From JAGOCV01 sp049445855 (lineage in GTDB: Bacteria > Pseudomonadota > Gammaproteobacteria > Burkholderiales > Burkholderiaceae_C), in the NCBI RefSeq assembly GCF_049445855.1, contig NZ_JBMSDV010000001.1, positions 806,001-870,000 of the forward strand: a stretch of 64,000 nt of DNA, given 5' to 3'. Positions 24,404-33,518 of this stretch are shown here, piece by piece. Position numbers and translations under genes: made by a program. The notes beneath the pieces are model-generated. The model saw only the letters and a program-made list of their open reading frames with translations, was not told the origin of the DNA and made no database searches. Each line of letters starts with the position of its first letter. The stretch's first letter is position 1.

Positions 24404-25264
24404 ATGCGAGCCCTGTACGACGTGGCGGCCCCCGCCAAGCTGAACCTGTTCCTGCATGTGACGGGCCGGCGCGCCGACGGCTATCACCTGCTTCAATCGG
24501 TGTTCATGCTCATCGACTGGTGCGACACACTGCACTTCGAACGCCGCGACGACGGCAGCATCACGAGGGAAGACCTGGGTGCGCCGCTACCGGCGGACGA
24601 TCTCGTCCTCAAGGCTGCGCGCGCGCTGAAAACCCGCGCCGCCGCGCCCGCATCGCTGGGCGCTCATATCGGCGTCGAGAAGCGGATTCCCTCGGAGGCG
24701 GGCATGGGGGGGGGCTCGTCAGACGCGGCAAGCTGCCTGCTCGCGCTGAATCGCCTGTGGGGCCTCGGGCTGTCGCTGGCAGAGCTGTCACGAATCGGAT
24801 TGTCCCTGGGGGCCGACGTCCCGTTTTTCCTCGGCGGCACCAATGCATGGGTGGAAGGGATCGGCGAGGAAATCCGCCCCATCCAGTTGCCGCCCGCCCG
24901 CTTCTGTGTGGCCAAACCGACGCAAGGCGTGGAAACCGCATCAATTTTCCGCAGCCCCCATCTCAAGCGGGATTCCGGGACTGCTATAATCTCAGGCTTT
25001 GCTGCAAACCCTTGGGCCTTTGGCCACAACGACCTGCAGCCGGTGGCCGAACAGCTCTGTCCCTCCATCACCCAGGCATTGGCCTGGCTGGAAAAACAGG
25101 GATTGCAAGGCCGCATGACCGGCTCCGGAAGTGCGGTGTTTGCGCATCTGCCGCAAGGCGGGCAGCCTAACCCGGAGGGGTCGGCACCTGACGGTTGGCA
25201 AGTGCGTGTTTGCAGCAATTTGGAAGTCCATCCTTTGGCTGGTTGGGCTTCCAGCGACGATTGA
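24404..25264 (+). CDS. ispE: 4-diphosphocytidyl-2-C-methyl-D-erythritol kinase
   Basis: The 286-residue GHMP kinase phosphorylates CDP-methylerythritol in the MEP isoprenoid pathway. Motifs are PAKLNLFLHVTGRRADGYHLLQSVF at the N-terminus, the ATP-binding EAGMGGGSSDAASCLLALN, GADVPFFLGG, and the C-terminal GRMTGSGSAVFA. ATG 24404 fits the family start. lolB ends 22 bp upstream and tRNA-Gln follows 30 bp downstream. Confidence 0.97.
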   Translation: MRALYDVAAPAKLNLFLHVTGRRADGYHLLQSVFMLIDWCDTLHFERRDDGSITREDLGAPLPADDLVLKAARALKTRAAAPASLGAHIGVEKRIPSEAGMGGGSSDAASCLLALNRLWGLGLSLAELSRIGLSLGADVPFFLGGTNAWVEGIGEEIRPIQLPPARFCVAKPTQGVETASIFRSPHLKRDSGTAIISGFAANPWAFGHNDLQPVAEQLCPSITQALAWLEKQGLQGRMTGSGSAVFAHLPQGGQPNPEGSAPDGWQVRVCSNLEVHPLAGWASSDD

Positions 25265-25294
25265 TGGTGGGTGGCGAAAGCCGCCAACCTGTGT

Positions 25295-25371
25295 AGGGGA
25301 GTCGCCAAGCTGGTTAAGGCACCGGATTTTGATTCCGGCATGCGAAGGTTCGAATCCTTCTTCCCCTGCCA
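25295..25371 (+). tRNA. tRNA-Gln (anticodon TTG)
   Basis: The 77-nt cloverleaf starts AGGGGAG, pairing with TTCCCCT (one G-T at position 7-66). The anticodon stem CCGGA/TCCGG holds loop TTTTGAT with TTG. The T arm is AGGTTCGAATCCT, and discriminator G and CCA are encoded. It sits between ispE and prs, its usual place in betaproteobacteria. Confidence 0.95.
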
Positions 25372-25417
25372 AATACGTTGAACGTCTAGGGCACTACTTT
25401 TCATCGCCGGAAAGCTC

Positions 25418-26392
25418 ATGCAAGCGCATCACCCCGATTTCATGGTCTTTACCGGCAATGCCAACCCCGGCCTTGCCGCCGAAATCGCCCAGCATCTGGG
25501 CATCTCGCTGGGCAACGCGCATGTTGGCCGTTTTTCGGACGGTGAAGTCACCGTCGAGATCAACCAGAACGTCCGTGCCCGTGACGTGTTCGTGGTGCAG
25601 TCCACCTGCGCACCGACGAACGAGAACCTGATGGAACTGCTGATCATGGTGGACGCGCTCAAGCGAGCGTCCGCCGAACGGATCAGCGCCGTCATCCCGT
25701 ATTACGGCTATGCGCGCCAGGACCGCCGTCCGCGCTCGAGCCGGGTGCCGATTTCAGCCAAGGTGGTGGCCAACCTGTTGCAGACGGTGGGTGTCTCGCG
25801 CGTGCTGACGATGGACCTGCACGCCGACCAGATCCAGGGTTTCTTCGACATTCCGGTGGACAACATCTATGCGTCCCCGGTCCTTCTCGGCGATCTGCGC
25901 CAGAAGAACTACGAAGACCTGATCGTGGTGTCGCCCGACGTGGGTGGTGTGGTGCGTGCGCGTGCGCTGGCCAAGCAGCTCAACTGCGACCTGGCCATCA
26001 TCGACAAGCGCCGCCCCAAGGCGAACGTGAGCGAAGTGATGCACGTCATCGGCGACATCGACGGCCGCAACTGCGTGATCATGGACGACATGATCGATAC
26101 CGCCGGCACGCTGGTGAAGGCGGCAGAAGTATTGAAGGAACGCGGCGCGAAGAAGGTGTATGCGTATTGCACGCACCCCATCTTCTCCGGCCCCGCGATC
26201 GAGCGCATCGCCCAGGGCACGGCGCTGGACGAGGTGGTGGTGACCAATACCATCCCCCTGTCCGACGCTGCCAAGGGGTGCGCAAAGATCCGCCAGCTCA
26301 CCGTGGCGCCGCTGATCGCCGAGACGATCCAGCGCATCGCCAAGGGTGAGTCGGTCATGAGTTTGTTCTCTGACCAGGAAAACCTCTTCTGA
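25418..26392 (+). CDS. prs: Ribose-phosphate pyrophosphokinase
   Basis: The 324-residue enzyme makes PRPP from ribose 5-phosphate and ATP for nucleotide, histidine and tryptophan synthesis. It carries FSDGEVTVEINQNVRARDVFVVQS, PYYGYARQDR, the metal-binding DLHADQIQGFFDIPVDN, DKRRPKANVSEVM and the PRPP loop VIMDDMIDTAGTL. ATG 25418 adds eight residues before the more conserved MVFTGNANP at 25442; either start is possible. A terminator follows at 26419-26440. Confidence 0.97.
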   Translation: MQAHHPDFMVFTGNANPGLAAEIAQHLGISLGNAHVGRFSDGEVTVEINQNVRARDVFVVQSTCAPTNENLMELLIMVDALKRASAERISAVIPYYGYARQDRRPRSSRVPISAKVVANLLQTVGVSRVLTMDLHADQIQGFFDIPVDNIYASPVLLGDLRQKNYEDLIVVSPDVGGVVRARALAKQLNCDLAIIDKRRPKANVSEVMHVIGDIDGRNCVIMDDMIDTAGTLVKAAEVLKERGAKKVYAYCTHPIFSGPAIERIAQGTALDEVVVTNTIPLSDAAKGCAKIRQLTVAPLIAETIQRIAKGESVMSLFSDQENLF

Positions 26393-26418
26393 GGTTTCCG
26401 GTCCGGGACAAGTAGCCG

Positions 26419-26440
26419 GGCTCCCGAGGGGGCCTTTTTT
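26419..26440 (+). terminator. Intrinsic terminator after prs
   Basis: GGCTCCC (26419-26425) pairs with GGGGGCC (26428-26434) with one T-G wobble, followed by six T. It separates prs from rplY. Confidence 0.7.
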
Positions 26441-26485
26441 AACCGGAGCCGCACTGGTCGCGGTGGGCTCTTACTGGAGAAAACC

Positions 26486-27118
26486 ATGAAATTCGTCGCT
26501 TTTGAGCGCGCAAAGCAGGGAACGGGTGCGAGCCGCCGTCTGCGCAACACGGGCAAGACCCCCGGCATCGTCTATGGCGGTGAAGGCCAGCCCCAACTGA
26601 TCGAACTCGATCACAACGCCCTGTGGCACGCCCTGAAGAAGGAAGCGTTCCACTCCTCCATCCTCGAGATGGACCTGGGTGGCAAATCGGCCAAGGTGCT
26701 GCTGCGCGACGTGCAGTTCCACCCCTTCAAGCAACTCGTGCTGCACATCGACTTCCAGCGCGTGGACGCCAAGACCAAGCTGACCATGAAGGTGCCGCTC
26801 CACTACTCCGGCGAAGAAGAATCGCAAGCCGTGAAGTTCGAACAGTGCCTGGTGAACCACATCGTCACCGAACTCCAGGTGTCGTGCCTGCCGGCCGACC
26901 TGCCCGAGTTCATCGCGGTGGACCTCTCCGGCCTGAAGAAGGGCACCTCGCTGCACCTGAGCGACATCACCCTGCCCAAGGGCGTGACCGCCGTCGTGCG
27001 TGGCAATGCCACCAACCCGGTGCTCGTTTCCGTGGTGACCCCGGCTGAAGAAGCGCCGGAACCGGCCGCTGCTGCTGCCGCTCCGGCCGCCGCACCGGCA
27101 CCGGCCGCGAAGAAGTAA
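26486..27118 (+). CDS. rplY: 50S ribosomal protein L25/general stress protein Ctc
   Basis: The 210-residue protein binds 5S rRNA. It is the long Ctc type: an N-terminal L25 barrel (ASRRLRNTGKTPGIVYGG, LLRDVQFHPFKQLVLHIDFQRV) and a C-terminal TL5 domain (VPLHYSGEEESQAVKFEQ ... DLSGLKKGTSLHLSDITLPKGVT), ending in an Ala/Pro-rich tail. A ribosome site (ACTGGAG) stands before ATG 26486. The gene lies between prs and pth as in many proteobacteria. Confidence 0.96.
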   Translation: MKFVAFERAKQGTGASRRLRNTGKTPGIVYGGEGQPQLIELDHNALWHALKKEAFHSSILEMDLGGKSAKVLLRDVQFHPFKQLVLHIDFQRVDAKTKLTMKVPLHYSGEEESQAVKFEQCLVNHIVTELQVSCLPADLPEFIAVDLSGLKKGTSLHLSDITLPKGVTAVVRGNATNPVLVSVVTPAEEAPEPAAAAAAPAAAPAPAAKK

Positions 27119-27153
27119 TCCTTCTTCCGGCCCGGCCTCGGTTCGAGGTACCC

Positions 27154-27184
27154 AACGGCCCACTTCGGTGGGCCGTTCTGTTTT
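27154..27184 (+). terminator. Intrinsic terminator between rplY and pth
   Basis: AACGGCCCAC (27154-27163) and GTGGGCCGTT (27168-27177) form a perfect 10-bp stem closed by a TTCG loop, followed by CTGTTTT. The UUCG-type tetraloop makes it very stable. Confidence 0.85.
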
Positions 27185-27219
27185 CAGACGCCGTCCACCC
27201 GGCGCGATAATCCCGCCCC

Positions 27220-27846
27220 ATGATCAAACTTTTTGTCGGCCTCGGCAACCCTGGCGCCGAATACGAAGCCACCCGGCACAACGCGGGCTTCTGGTGGATC
27301 GATGCACTTGCACGCGACCTGAAGGTGCACCTGTCGGCCGAGCGCAGCTATCACGGCCTCGTCGCCCGGACCACGCTGAACGGGCAGACCGTCTGGCTGC
27401 TCGAGCCGCAGACCTTCATGAACGTTTCGGGGAAATCGGTCGCCGCGCTCGCGCGCTTCTTCAAGATCGCGCCGGAAGAAATCCTCGTGGTGCACGACGA
27501 ACTGGATGTCGTGCCCGGACAGGCCAAGCTCAAGTTCGGTGGCAGCCATGCCGGCCACAATGGCTTGCGCGACATCCACGCGCAACTCGGTACCGGTGAC
27601 TACTGGCGGCTGCGTCTGGGCATCGGTCATCCTGGCGTGAAATCCGAAGTGATCCACTGGGTGCTGAAGAAGCCGAGCCCCGAGCAGCGTACGGCGCTGG
27701 AAGACTGCATCACGCGCACCCTCAAGGCGGTTCCGGACCTCGTGGCAGGCGAAATGGAAAAAGCGACGCTGATCGTGCACACGAGCAAGCCGCCCCGGCC
27801 GAAGCCGCCGCGCCAGACGCCGCCCGCAACAGACGGCAATTCCTGA
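27220..27846 (+). CDS. pth: Peptidyl-tRNA hydrolase
   Basis: The 208-residue enzyme recycles peptidyl-tRNA released from stalled ribosomes. It shows KLFVGLGNPGAEYEATRHNAG with the catalytic His, LLEPQTFMNVSG, VVHDELDV with the active-site Asp, KLKFGGSHAGHNGLRDI and the WRLRLGIGHPG strand. The C-terminal 20 residues are a Lys/Pro/Arg-rich tail beyond the usual end. It converges on the ferredoxin gene with a two-base gap. Confidence 0.97.
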   Translation: MIKLFVGLGNPGAEYEATRHNAGFWWIDALARDLKVHLSAERSYHGLVARTTLNGQTVWLLEPQTFMNVSGKSVAALARFFKIAPEEILVVHDELDVVPGQAKLKFGGSHAGHNGLRDIHAQLGTGDYWRLRLGIGHPGVKSEVIHWVLKKPSPEQRTALEDCITRTLKAVPDLVAGEMEKATLIVHTSKPPRPKPPRQTPPATDGNS

Positions 27847-27848
27847 GA

Positions 27849-28103
27849 TTACGCTGACGCAGCCTGCAGGCGCTGGTACTTCTGCCAGAGTGTTTCGCGG
27901 CTCTCGACGTGCTGGGGATGGATGGGAATGCAGGCGACAGGGCAGACCTGCACGCACTGGGGCTCGTCGAAGTGACCGACGCACTCGGTGCACCTGGCAG
28001 GATCGATCTCATAAATTTCCTGCCCGAGATAGATGGCCTGGTTCGGGCACTCGGGCTCGCACACATCGCAGTTGATGCATTCGTCTGTGATCATCAGCGC
28101 CAT
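27849..28103 (-). CDS. 2[4Fe-4S] ferredoxin, YfhL-like
   Basis: The 84-residue ferredoxin begins MALMITDECINCDVCEPECP, the first CxxCxxC...CP cluster motif. A second motif, CTECVGHFDEPQCVQVCPV, has the eight-residue insertion typical of Allochromatium/YfhL-type ferredoxins. It carries single electrons at very low potential, with unknown partners. The start ATG 28103 diverges from the ABC permease gene (110 bp between). Genes of this family are often found near pth or coaD in betaproteobacteria. Confidence 0.93.
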   Translation of the reverse strand: MALMITDECINCDVCEPECPNQAIYLGQEIYEIDPARCTECVGHFDEPQCVQVCPVACIPIHPQHVESRETLWQKYQRLQAASA

Positions 28104-28213
28104 GGCACGATTATCGCTCGTGCAGTCCTGCATGGTTGGCTGTATGCTGGCATCCCCACGTCGCCGTCATGCCGGGCGGTCTTGTCGCCCGGGCCACGGA
28201 ATCTTTCGTTTTC

Positions 28214-29164
28214 ATGAGTCTGTTTCTTTTCAAGCGTTTCGTCACGCTCCTGGTCACGCTGGTGGGTGCTTCCATCGTGGTTTTCCTGGTGCTCGAAATC
28301 CTGCCGGGCAATGCGGCGCAGATCCTCATGGGGCCGGACGCCTCGCCCGAGGCCGTGCAAGCCCTCGCTGAAAAACTCGGGCTCACCCTTCCCGCCGCAG
28401 AACGCTACTGGCTCTGGATCACCGGGCTTGTGCAAGGCGACATGGGCCTGAGCTACGCCTACAGCACCCCGGTGAGTGAACTCGTGATGGAACGTCTTGC
28501 CGTGACGGTGCCGCTGGCCGTGATGGCCATGACGCTCACGACGGCCATCGCGCTCGTTGCCGGCATCTACGCCGCCGCCCGCCACAACAAGCTGGGCGAC
28601 GTGGGCGTGATGAGTGTGACCCAACTGGGCATCGCGGTGCCCAACTTCTGGTTCGCCATCCTGCTGATCCTGTTCTTCTCCGTGTACCTGCAGTGGTTCT
28701 CGGCAGGTGGATTTCCCGGATGGGAAGAGGGCGCGTGGGAGGCGCTGAAGGCGTTGATCCTGCCAGCCCTGTCGCTTGCCGTGGTGCAGGCTGCGATCCT
28801 GGCCCGCATCACACGCTCTGCCGTGCTGGAGTTGCTGCGCGAGGACTTCGTGCGTACCGCGCGCGCCAAAGGCGTATCACGCACGGCGGCGCTGTGGCGG
28901 CACGTGTTGCGCAACGCGATGATTCCGGTCATCACCGTCATGGGCCTGCAGTTTGCGGAATTGCTCGCGGGCACCATCGTGGTGGAGAACGTGTTCTACC
29001 TGCCGGGCCTCGGCCGGCTGATCTTCCAGTCGATCTCCAACCGCGACCTGATCGTCGTGCGCAACTGCGTGATGCTCCTGGCGGCCATGGTCGTCATCGT
29101 GAACTTCATCGTCGACGTGCTCTACGCCGTCATCGATCCGCGCGTGAAAGCGAGCGACGTATGA
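28214..29164 (+). CDS. Peptide-type ABC transporter permease (DppB/OppB-like)
   Basis: The 316-residue inner-membrane protein has six predicted helices, starting with FLFKRFVTLLVTLVGASIVVFLVLEILPG. Its cytoplasmic EAA coupling loop is EDFVRTARAKGVSRTAALWRHVLRNAMIPV. It is the first of two permeases in a complete dipeptide/oligopeptide/nickel class importer: permease, permease, ATPase, ATPase and binding protein in one direction, with ATGA overlaps. Substrate is not deducible; the linked amidase suggests an amide or peptide. Confidence 0.92.
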   Translation: MSLFLFKRFVTLLVTLVGASIVVFLVLEILPGNAAQILMGPDASPEAVQALAEKLGLTLPAAERYWLWITGLVQGDMGLSYAYSTPVSELVMERLAVTVPLAVMAMTLTTAIALVAGIYAAARHNKLGDVGVMSVTQLGIAVPNFWFAILLILFFSVYLQWFSAGGFPGWEEGAWEALKALILPALSLAVVQAAILARITRSAVLELLREDFVRTARAKGVSRTAALWRHVLRNAMIPVITVMGLQFAELLAGTIVVENVFYLPGLGRLIFQSISNRDLIVVRNCVMLLAAMVVIVNFIVDVLYAVIDPRVKASDV

Positions 29165-30063
29165 ACACGCCGAGCCACCAGCCCGCCGATCTTGCCCTGG
29201 GCAACGCGAGCAGGCCTTTGTCCGCGCCGCCGGGCTTCATGCATCGCGCATGGCGGCATCCGAGCTTCGTCATCGGCGCTGTACTCACACTCCTGCTCAT
29301 CGGTGCCGCCGCCCTGTCGCTGGTCTGGACACCGCACAACCCGTACGAAGTGAACATGGAGGCCAAGCTGCTCAAGCCGGGCTTCGACCACTGGCTGGGC
29401 ACCGATCCGTTCGGGCGCGACGTGCTGTCGCTGTTGCTGGTGGGAGCGCGCTCGTCCATCCTGGTGGGCATCATCGCGGTGGGCATCGGCCTGGCCATCG
29501 GCGTGGCGCTGGGTCTGCTGGCTTCGGCGCGCCGCGGTTGGGTGGAAGAACTGGTGATGCGCCTGTCGGACTTCACCTTCGCCTTCCCCGCCATCCTCTC
29601 GGCCATCATGATGACTGCCGTGTTCGGTGCCGGCATCGTCAACGCCATCATCGCCATCGGCATCTACAACATCCCCACCTTCGCACGCATCACGCGCGCA
29701 TCGGCCAACGCGGTGTGGTCGCGCGAATTCGTGCTGGCAGCGCGCGCCTGCGGAAAAGGTCAGTGGCGCATCACCGTCGAGCACGTGTTGCCCAACATCC
29801 TCTCGGTGCTGATCGTGCAGGCCACCATCCGCTTTGCCATCGCCATCCTGGCGGAAGCAGCGCTGTCTTACCTGGGCCTGGGCACACAACCACCACAGCC
29901 TTCCTGGGGCCGCATGCTTGCCGAGGCGCAATCGCTGATGTTCCAGGCACCCATGCTGGCGGTGTTTCCCGGCGTGGCCATCGTGCTGGCGGTGCTGGGC
30001 CTCAACCTCCTGGGCGACGGCCTGCGCGACCTGCTGGACCCGCGCCTTGCGCGCAAACGATGA
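29161..30063 (+). CDS. Peptide-type ABC transporter permease (DppC/OppC-like)
   Basis: The 300-residue permease has a cytoplasmic N-terminus of about 35 residues, a first helix near SFVIGAVLTLLLIGAAALSLVW, the family motif LGTDPFGRDVLSLLLVGARSSILVG, and the EAA loop FVLAARACGKGQWRITVEHVLPN. It pairs with the preceding DppB-like permease, overlapping it by four bases, and forms the second membrane half of the importer. The end LNLLGDGLRDLLDPRL is typical of DppC. Confidence 0.92.
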   Translation: MNTPSHQPADLALGNASRPLSAPPGFMHRAWRHPSFVIGAVLTLLLIGAAALSLVWTPHNPYEVNMEAKLLKPGFDHWLGTDPFGRDVLSLLLVGARSSILVGIIAVGIGLAIGVALGLLASARRGWVEELVMRLSDFTFAFPAILSAIMMTAVFGAGIVNAIIAIGIYNIPTFARITRASANAVWSREFVLAARACGKGQWRITVEHVLPNILSVLIVQATIRFAIAILAEAALSYLGLGTQPPQPSWGRMLAEAQSLMFQAPMLAVFPGVAIVLAVLGLNLLGDGLRDLLDPRLARKR

Positions 30064-31073
30064 AAGAGGATCCGCGACGCATGCCCTTGCTGGAAGTCAC
30101 CGATCTCCATGTCCGCCTGAACACGCCGCGCGGCCCGGCCGAAGCCGTGCGAGGCATCGGCTTCACGCTGGAACGCGGCGAGACGCTGGGCATCATCGGC
30201 GAGTCCGGCTGCGGCAAGTCGATCACCGTGATGTCGCTGATGGGCCTTTTGCCCGAGACCGCACGCTTGAGCGGCAGCATCCGCTTCGACGGGCAGGAAC
30301 TCACGCAGTTGAGCGACGCACAGATGTGCCGCATCCGCGGCAACCGCATCGGCATGATCTTCCAGGAGCCGATGACCGCGCTCAACCCTGTGCACACCAT
30401 CGGTCGCCAGGTGGCAGAACCGCTGCGGCTGCATCGCGGCCTGTCGGCCTCCGCAGCACGCGAGGAAGCGATTGCGCTGCTGGATCGTGTCGGCATTCCG
30501 CTCGCGTCGCAGCGCTTCGATGCGTACCCGCACCAGTTCTCCGGCGGACAACGCCAGCGCATCACCATCGCGATGGCACTGGCCTGCGGTCCCGATCTGC
30601 TGATCGCCGATGAGCCGACCACGGCGCTGGACGTGACCATCCAGCGCCAGATCCTCGACCTCATCAGCGAACTCGTGGCCGAGCGCGGCATGGCGCTCAT
30701 GCTTATCTCCCACGACCTCGGCGTGATCGCCCAGAACGTGCAACGCATGCTGGTGATGTACGGCGGCTCTGTCGTGGAGAGCGGGCCGACCGGCGAAGTG
30801 TTCTCCAGCATGCGGCATCCCTACACGCGCGGGCTGTTCGCGGCGCGGCCGCGCATCGGCGCGCCGCGTGGTGCACGCCTGGCCACCATCGCAGGCACGG
30901 TGCCCGAACTCGTCGACCTGCCGCCCGGCTGCCCCTTTGCGGGCCGCTGCGACTTCACTGTGCCGGATTGCCGCACCCGGCGGCCCGACGCGGTGCCGCT
31001 GGGCCATGGCCACACGGCGCGCTGCATCCGGCTCGATGATGTCGCGGCCGCAAGTCACGGAGCGGCAGCATGA
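30060..31073 (+). CDS. Peptide-type ABC transporter ATP-binding protein (DppD-like)
   Basis: The 337-residue ATPase has Walker A GESGCGKSITVMSLMGL, Q-loop IFQEPMTALNP, ABC signature FSGGQRQRITIAMAL, Walker B LLIADEPTTALD and switch ISHDLGVIAQN. The C-terminal oligopeptide-transport domain (ATIAGTVPELVDLPPGCPFAGRC ... C) has the cysteines that carry a 4Fe-4S cluster in some relatives. ATG 30060 overlaps the permease stop (ATGA); ATG 30081 is a possible alternative. Confidence 0.92.
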   Translation: MKEDPRRMPLLEVTDLHVRLNTPRGPAEAVRGIGFTLERGETLGIIGESGCGKSITVMSLMGLLPETARLSGSIRFDGQELTQLSDAQMCRIRGNRIGMIFQEPMTALNPVHTIGRQVAEPLRLHRGLSASAAREEAIALLDRVGIPLASQRFDAYPHQFSGGQRQRITIAMALACGPDLLIADEPTTALDVTIQRQILDLISELVAERGMALMLISHDLGVIAQNVQRMLVMYGGSVVESGPTGEVFSSMRHPYTRGLFAARPRIGAPRGARLATIAGTVPELVDLPPGCPFAGRCDFTVPDCRTRRPDAVPLGHGHTARCIRLDDVAAASHGAAA

Positions 31074-31936
31074 CGGCACCGGCGATGAACGACGCATCCG
31101 CACCGTTGCTGCGCGTCACCGATCTCGTGCGCGAGTACACGCTGCCACGCGAAAGCCTGTTCCGCCCGCCGGCTGCCGTGAAGGCACTGCAGGGCGTGAG
31201 CTTCACCATCCACAAAGGCCGCAGTCTCGGCATCGTCGGTGAATCAGGCTCCGGCAAGTCCACGCTCGCGCGTCTGGTGATGGCGCTGGATGCGCCGACC
31301 TCCGGCAGCGTCGAACTCGAAGGCCGCAACCTGCACACGCTTTCCACGCGTGACTTGCAGCGCGCACGCCGCGACTTCCAGATGGTCTTCCAGGACCCCT
31401 ACGGCTCGCTGGACCCCCGCCAGACCGTTGCGCGCATCGTGTCGGAGCCGCTGGCCGCGCTGTCGCAGGCCACGCGCGCCTCGCAACGTGAACAGGCCGC
31501 ACAGGCACTCGAGTCCGTGGGCCTGCGCAGTTCGGATCTGGACAAGTACCCGCACGAATTTTCCGGTGGCCAGCGCCAGCGCATCGCGATCGCACGCGCG
31601 CTCATCACGCGGCCGAAACTCATCGTGGCTGACGAGCCCGTCAGCGCGCTCGACGTTTCCGTGCAAGCGCAGGTGCTCAACCTCATGCAGGACCTGCAGC
31701 AGGAGTTCGGCATCACCTACATGCTCATCAGCCATGACCTCGCCGTCGTCAACCACCTGTGCGACGACGTGGCCGTGATGCATCAGGGCCGCATCGTCGA
31801 GCAGGGACCGCCGGAGAAGCTGTTCCACGCCGCCGAGCACCCTTACACGCAGACGCTGCTGGCGGCCGTTCCTCGGGCGGAACCCCGGCCGCATCTGCCT
31901 GCTGCTGACGCCGGGCTTCAACACTTGCCGTCATGA
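31070..31936 (+). CDS. Peptide-type ABC transporter ATP-binding protein (DppF-like)
   Basis: The 288-residue ATPase has LLRVTDLVREYTLPR at the start, Walker A GESGSGKSTLARLVMAL, Q-loop MVFQDPYGSLDPRQTV, signature FSGGQRQRIAIARAL, Walker B LIVADEPVSALDVSVQAQVLNLM and switch ISHDLAVVNHL. It should form a heterodimer with the DppD-like subunit. Its start overlaps the DppD stop (ATGA). The binding-protein gene follows after 91 bp. Confidence 0.92.
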   Translation: MTAPAMNDASAPLLRVTDLVREYTLPRESLFRPPAAVKALQGVSFTIHKGRSLGIVGESGSGKSTLARLVMALDAPTSGSVELEGRNLHTLSTRDLQRARRDFQMVFQDPYGSLDPRQTVARIVSEPLAALSQATRASQREQAAQALESVGLRSSDLDKYPHEFSGGQRQRIAIARALITRPKLIVADEPVSALDVSVQAQVLNLMQDLQQEFGITYMLISHDLAVVNHLCDDVAVMHQGRIVEQGPPEKLFHAAEHPYTQTLLAAVPRAEPRPHLPAADAGLQHLPS

Positions 31937-32027
31937 ACAAATGCTTGCCTCTCTTCCCGCGCTCAAGGATGATGTATCTCCTTCGCGGGCCACACCGATC
32001 CTTGGCCTTTATCCTGGAGAAAACACC

Positions 32028-33518
32028 ATGTTGAACCGCCGTACCGTCCTCACTTCCGCAGCCCTGGCTACCGTGCCGCTGGCACTGCCCACGGGTGCGC
32101 TCGCCCAGAGCCGCAAGGACACCGTGTCCCTGGCCATGGCACTGGAGCCGCCGGGACTGGACCCGACCGCAGGCGCTGCTTCGGCCATCGCCGAAATCGT
32201 GCAGTACAACATCTTCGAGACGCTGACCAAGATCAACTCCGACGGCTCGGTCACCCCGCTGCTGGCCGAAAGCTGGGAAGTCTCGCCCGACCTCAAGACT
32301 TACACATTCAAGATCCGCAAGGGCGTGAAGTTCCAGAACGGCGAGCCGCTCACCGCGCAGACCGTGAAGTTCTCCTTCGACCGCGCCGCCGGCGAGAAGA
32401 GCACCAACAAGGACAAGCGCACTTTCGCCGCCATGGGCGTGCAGGTGGTGGACGACTACACCGTCGTGATCCTGAACAAGGAAATCGACCCCGACTTCCC
32501 GTTCCTGCTGGGCCAGGCCACGGCCATCATCGTCGAACCCAAGAGCGTGGACACCAACGCCACCAAGCCGGTGGGCACCGGTCCGTTCAAGCTCGACGCC
32601 TGGAACAAGGGCTCGTCGGTGGCGCTGTCCAAGTGGGACGGCTACCGCAACGCGTCCGCCATCAAGCTCAAGCGCGCCACGTTCCGCTTCATTTCCGACC
32701 CGGCCGCGCAAGTGGCCGCCCTGCTGGCCGGTGACGTGGACGTGTTCGCGCGCGTCACGCCGCGAAGCGTGCCGCAGTTCAGCAACAACCCGAAGTTCCA
32801 GGTGGCAGTGAGCGGTTCGCGTGCCAAGACCATCCTGGCCATCAACAACAAGAAGAAGCCGCTGGACGACGTGCGCGTGCGCCGCGCCATCGCAGCCGCC
32901 ATCGACCGCAAGGCCGTGATCCAGGGTGCGGGTGACGGCTATGGCGCTCCTATCGGCAGCCACTATGTGCCGGGTGCGTTCGGCTATGTCGACACGACAG
33001 GCGTGAACCCCTACAACCCCGAGAAAGCCAAGACGCTGCTCAAGGAAGCCGGCATCACCACACCACTGGAACTCACGCTCACGCTGCCCCCGCCGCCATA
33101 TGCGCGCCAGGGCGGTGAAGTCATCGCTGCACAACTGGCCAAGGTCGGCATCGTCGCGAAGATCCAGAACGTCGAATGGGCGCAATGGCTGTCGGGCACG
33201 TACACCAACAAGAATTACGACCTGACGATCATTTCGCATGTCGAGCCGTTCGACCTCGGCAACTTCGCCAAGCCCGACTACTACTGGGGCTACCAGTCGG
33301 CCAAGTTCAACACGCTGTACGACAAGATCAAGAACACGGGCAATGCGGGCGAGCGCGCCAAGCTGCTCGGCGATGCGCAGCGCCTGATCGCCGAAGACAG
33401 CGTGGCCGCGTTCCTGTACCAGCCGCAGTGGGTGACGGTCGCCAACAAGAACATCCGTGGCCTTTGGAAGGACATGCCGGTGTTCGTGAACGATCTGTCG
33501 GCGCTGTCGTGGGCCTGA
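32028..33518 (+). CDS. ABC transporter substrate-binding protein, family 5
   Basis: The 496-residue periplasmic protein has a signal peptide with a twin-Arg start (MLNRRTVLTSAALATVPLALPTGALA), so Tat export is possible though the motif is short. The body is SBP_bac_5: ALEPPGLDPTAGAASAIAEIVQYNIFETL, LAESWEVSPDLKTYTFKIRKGVKFQNGEPLTA, KPVGTGPFKLDAWNKG, and DDVRVRRAIAAAIDRKAV. It binds a peptide-like ligand for the importer encoded upstream. CTGGAG precedes ATG 32028. Its stop overlaps the amidase start. Confidence 0.92.
   Translation: MLNRRTVLTSAALATVPLALPTGALAQSRKDTVSLAMALEPPGLDPTAGAASAIAEIVQYNIFETLTKINSDGSVTPLLAESWEVSPDLKTYTFKIRKGVKFQNGEPLTAQTVKFSFDRAAGEKSTNKDKRTFAAMGVQVVDDYTVVILNKEIDPDFPFLLGQATAIIVEPKSVDTNATKPVGTGPFKLDAWNKGSSVALSKWDGYRNASAIKLKRATFRFISDPAAQVAALLAGDVDVFARVTPRSVPQFSNNPKFQVAVSGSRAKTILAINNKKKPLDDVRVRRAIAAAIDRKAVIQGAGDGYGAPIGSHYVPGAFGYVDTTGVNPYNPEKAKTLLKEAGITTPLELTLTLPPPPYARQGGEVIAAQLAKVGIVAKIQNVEWAQWLSGTYTNKNYDLTIISHVEPFDLGNFAKPDYYWGYQSAKFNTLYDKIKNTGNAGERAKLLGDAQRLIAEDSVAAFLYQPQWVTVANKNIRGLWKDMPVFVNDLSALSWA

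Noticed and set aside
24983..24990. TGCTATAAT in ispE as an extended -10 for tRNA-Gln or prs
   Set aside because: The -10 is good, but there is no matching -35 and it is about 300 bp before the tRNA; kept only as a possibility for start-site mapping.
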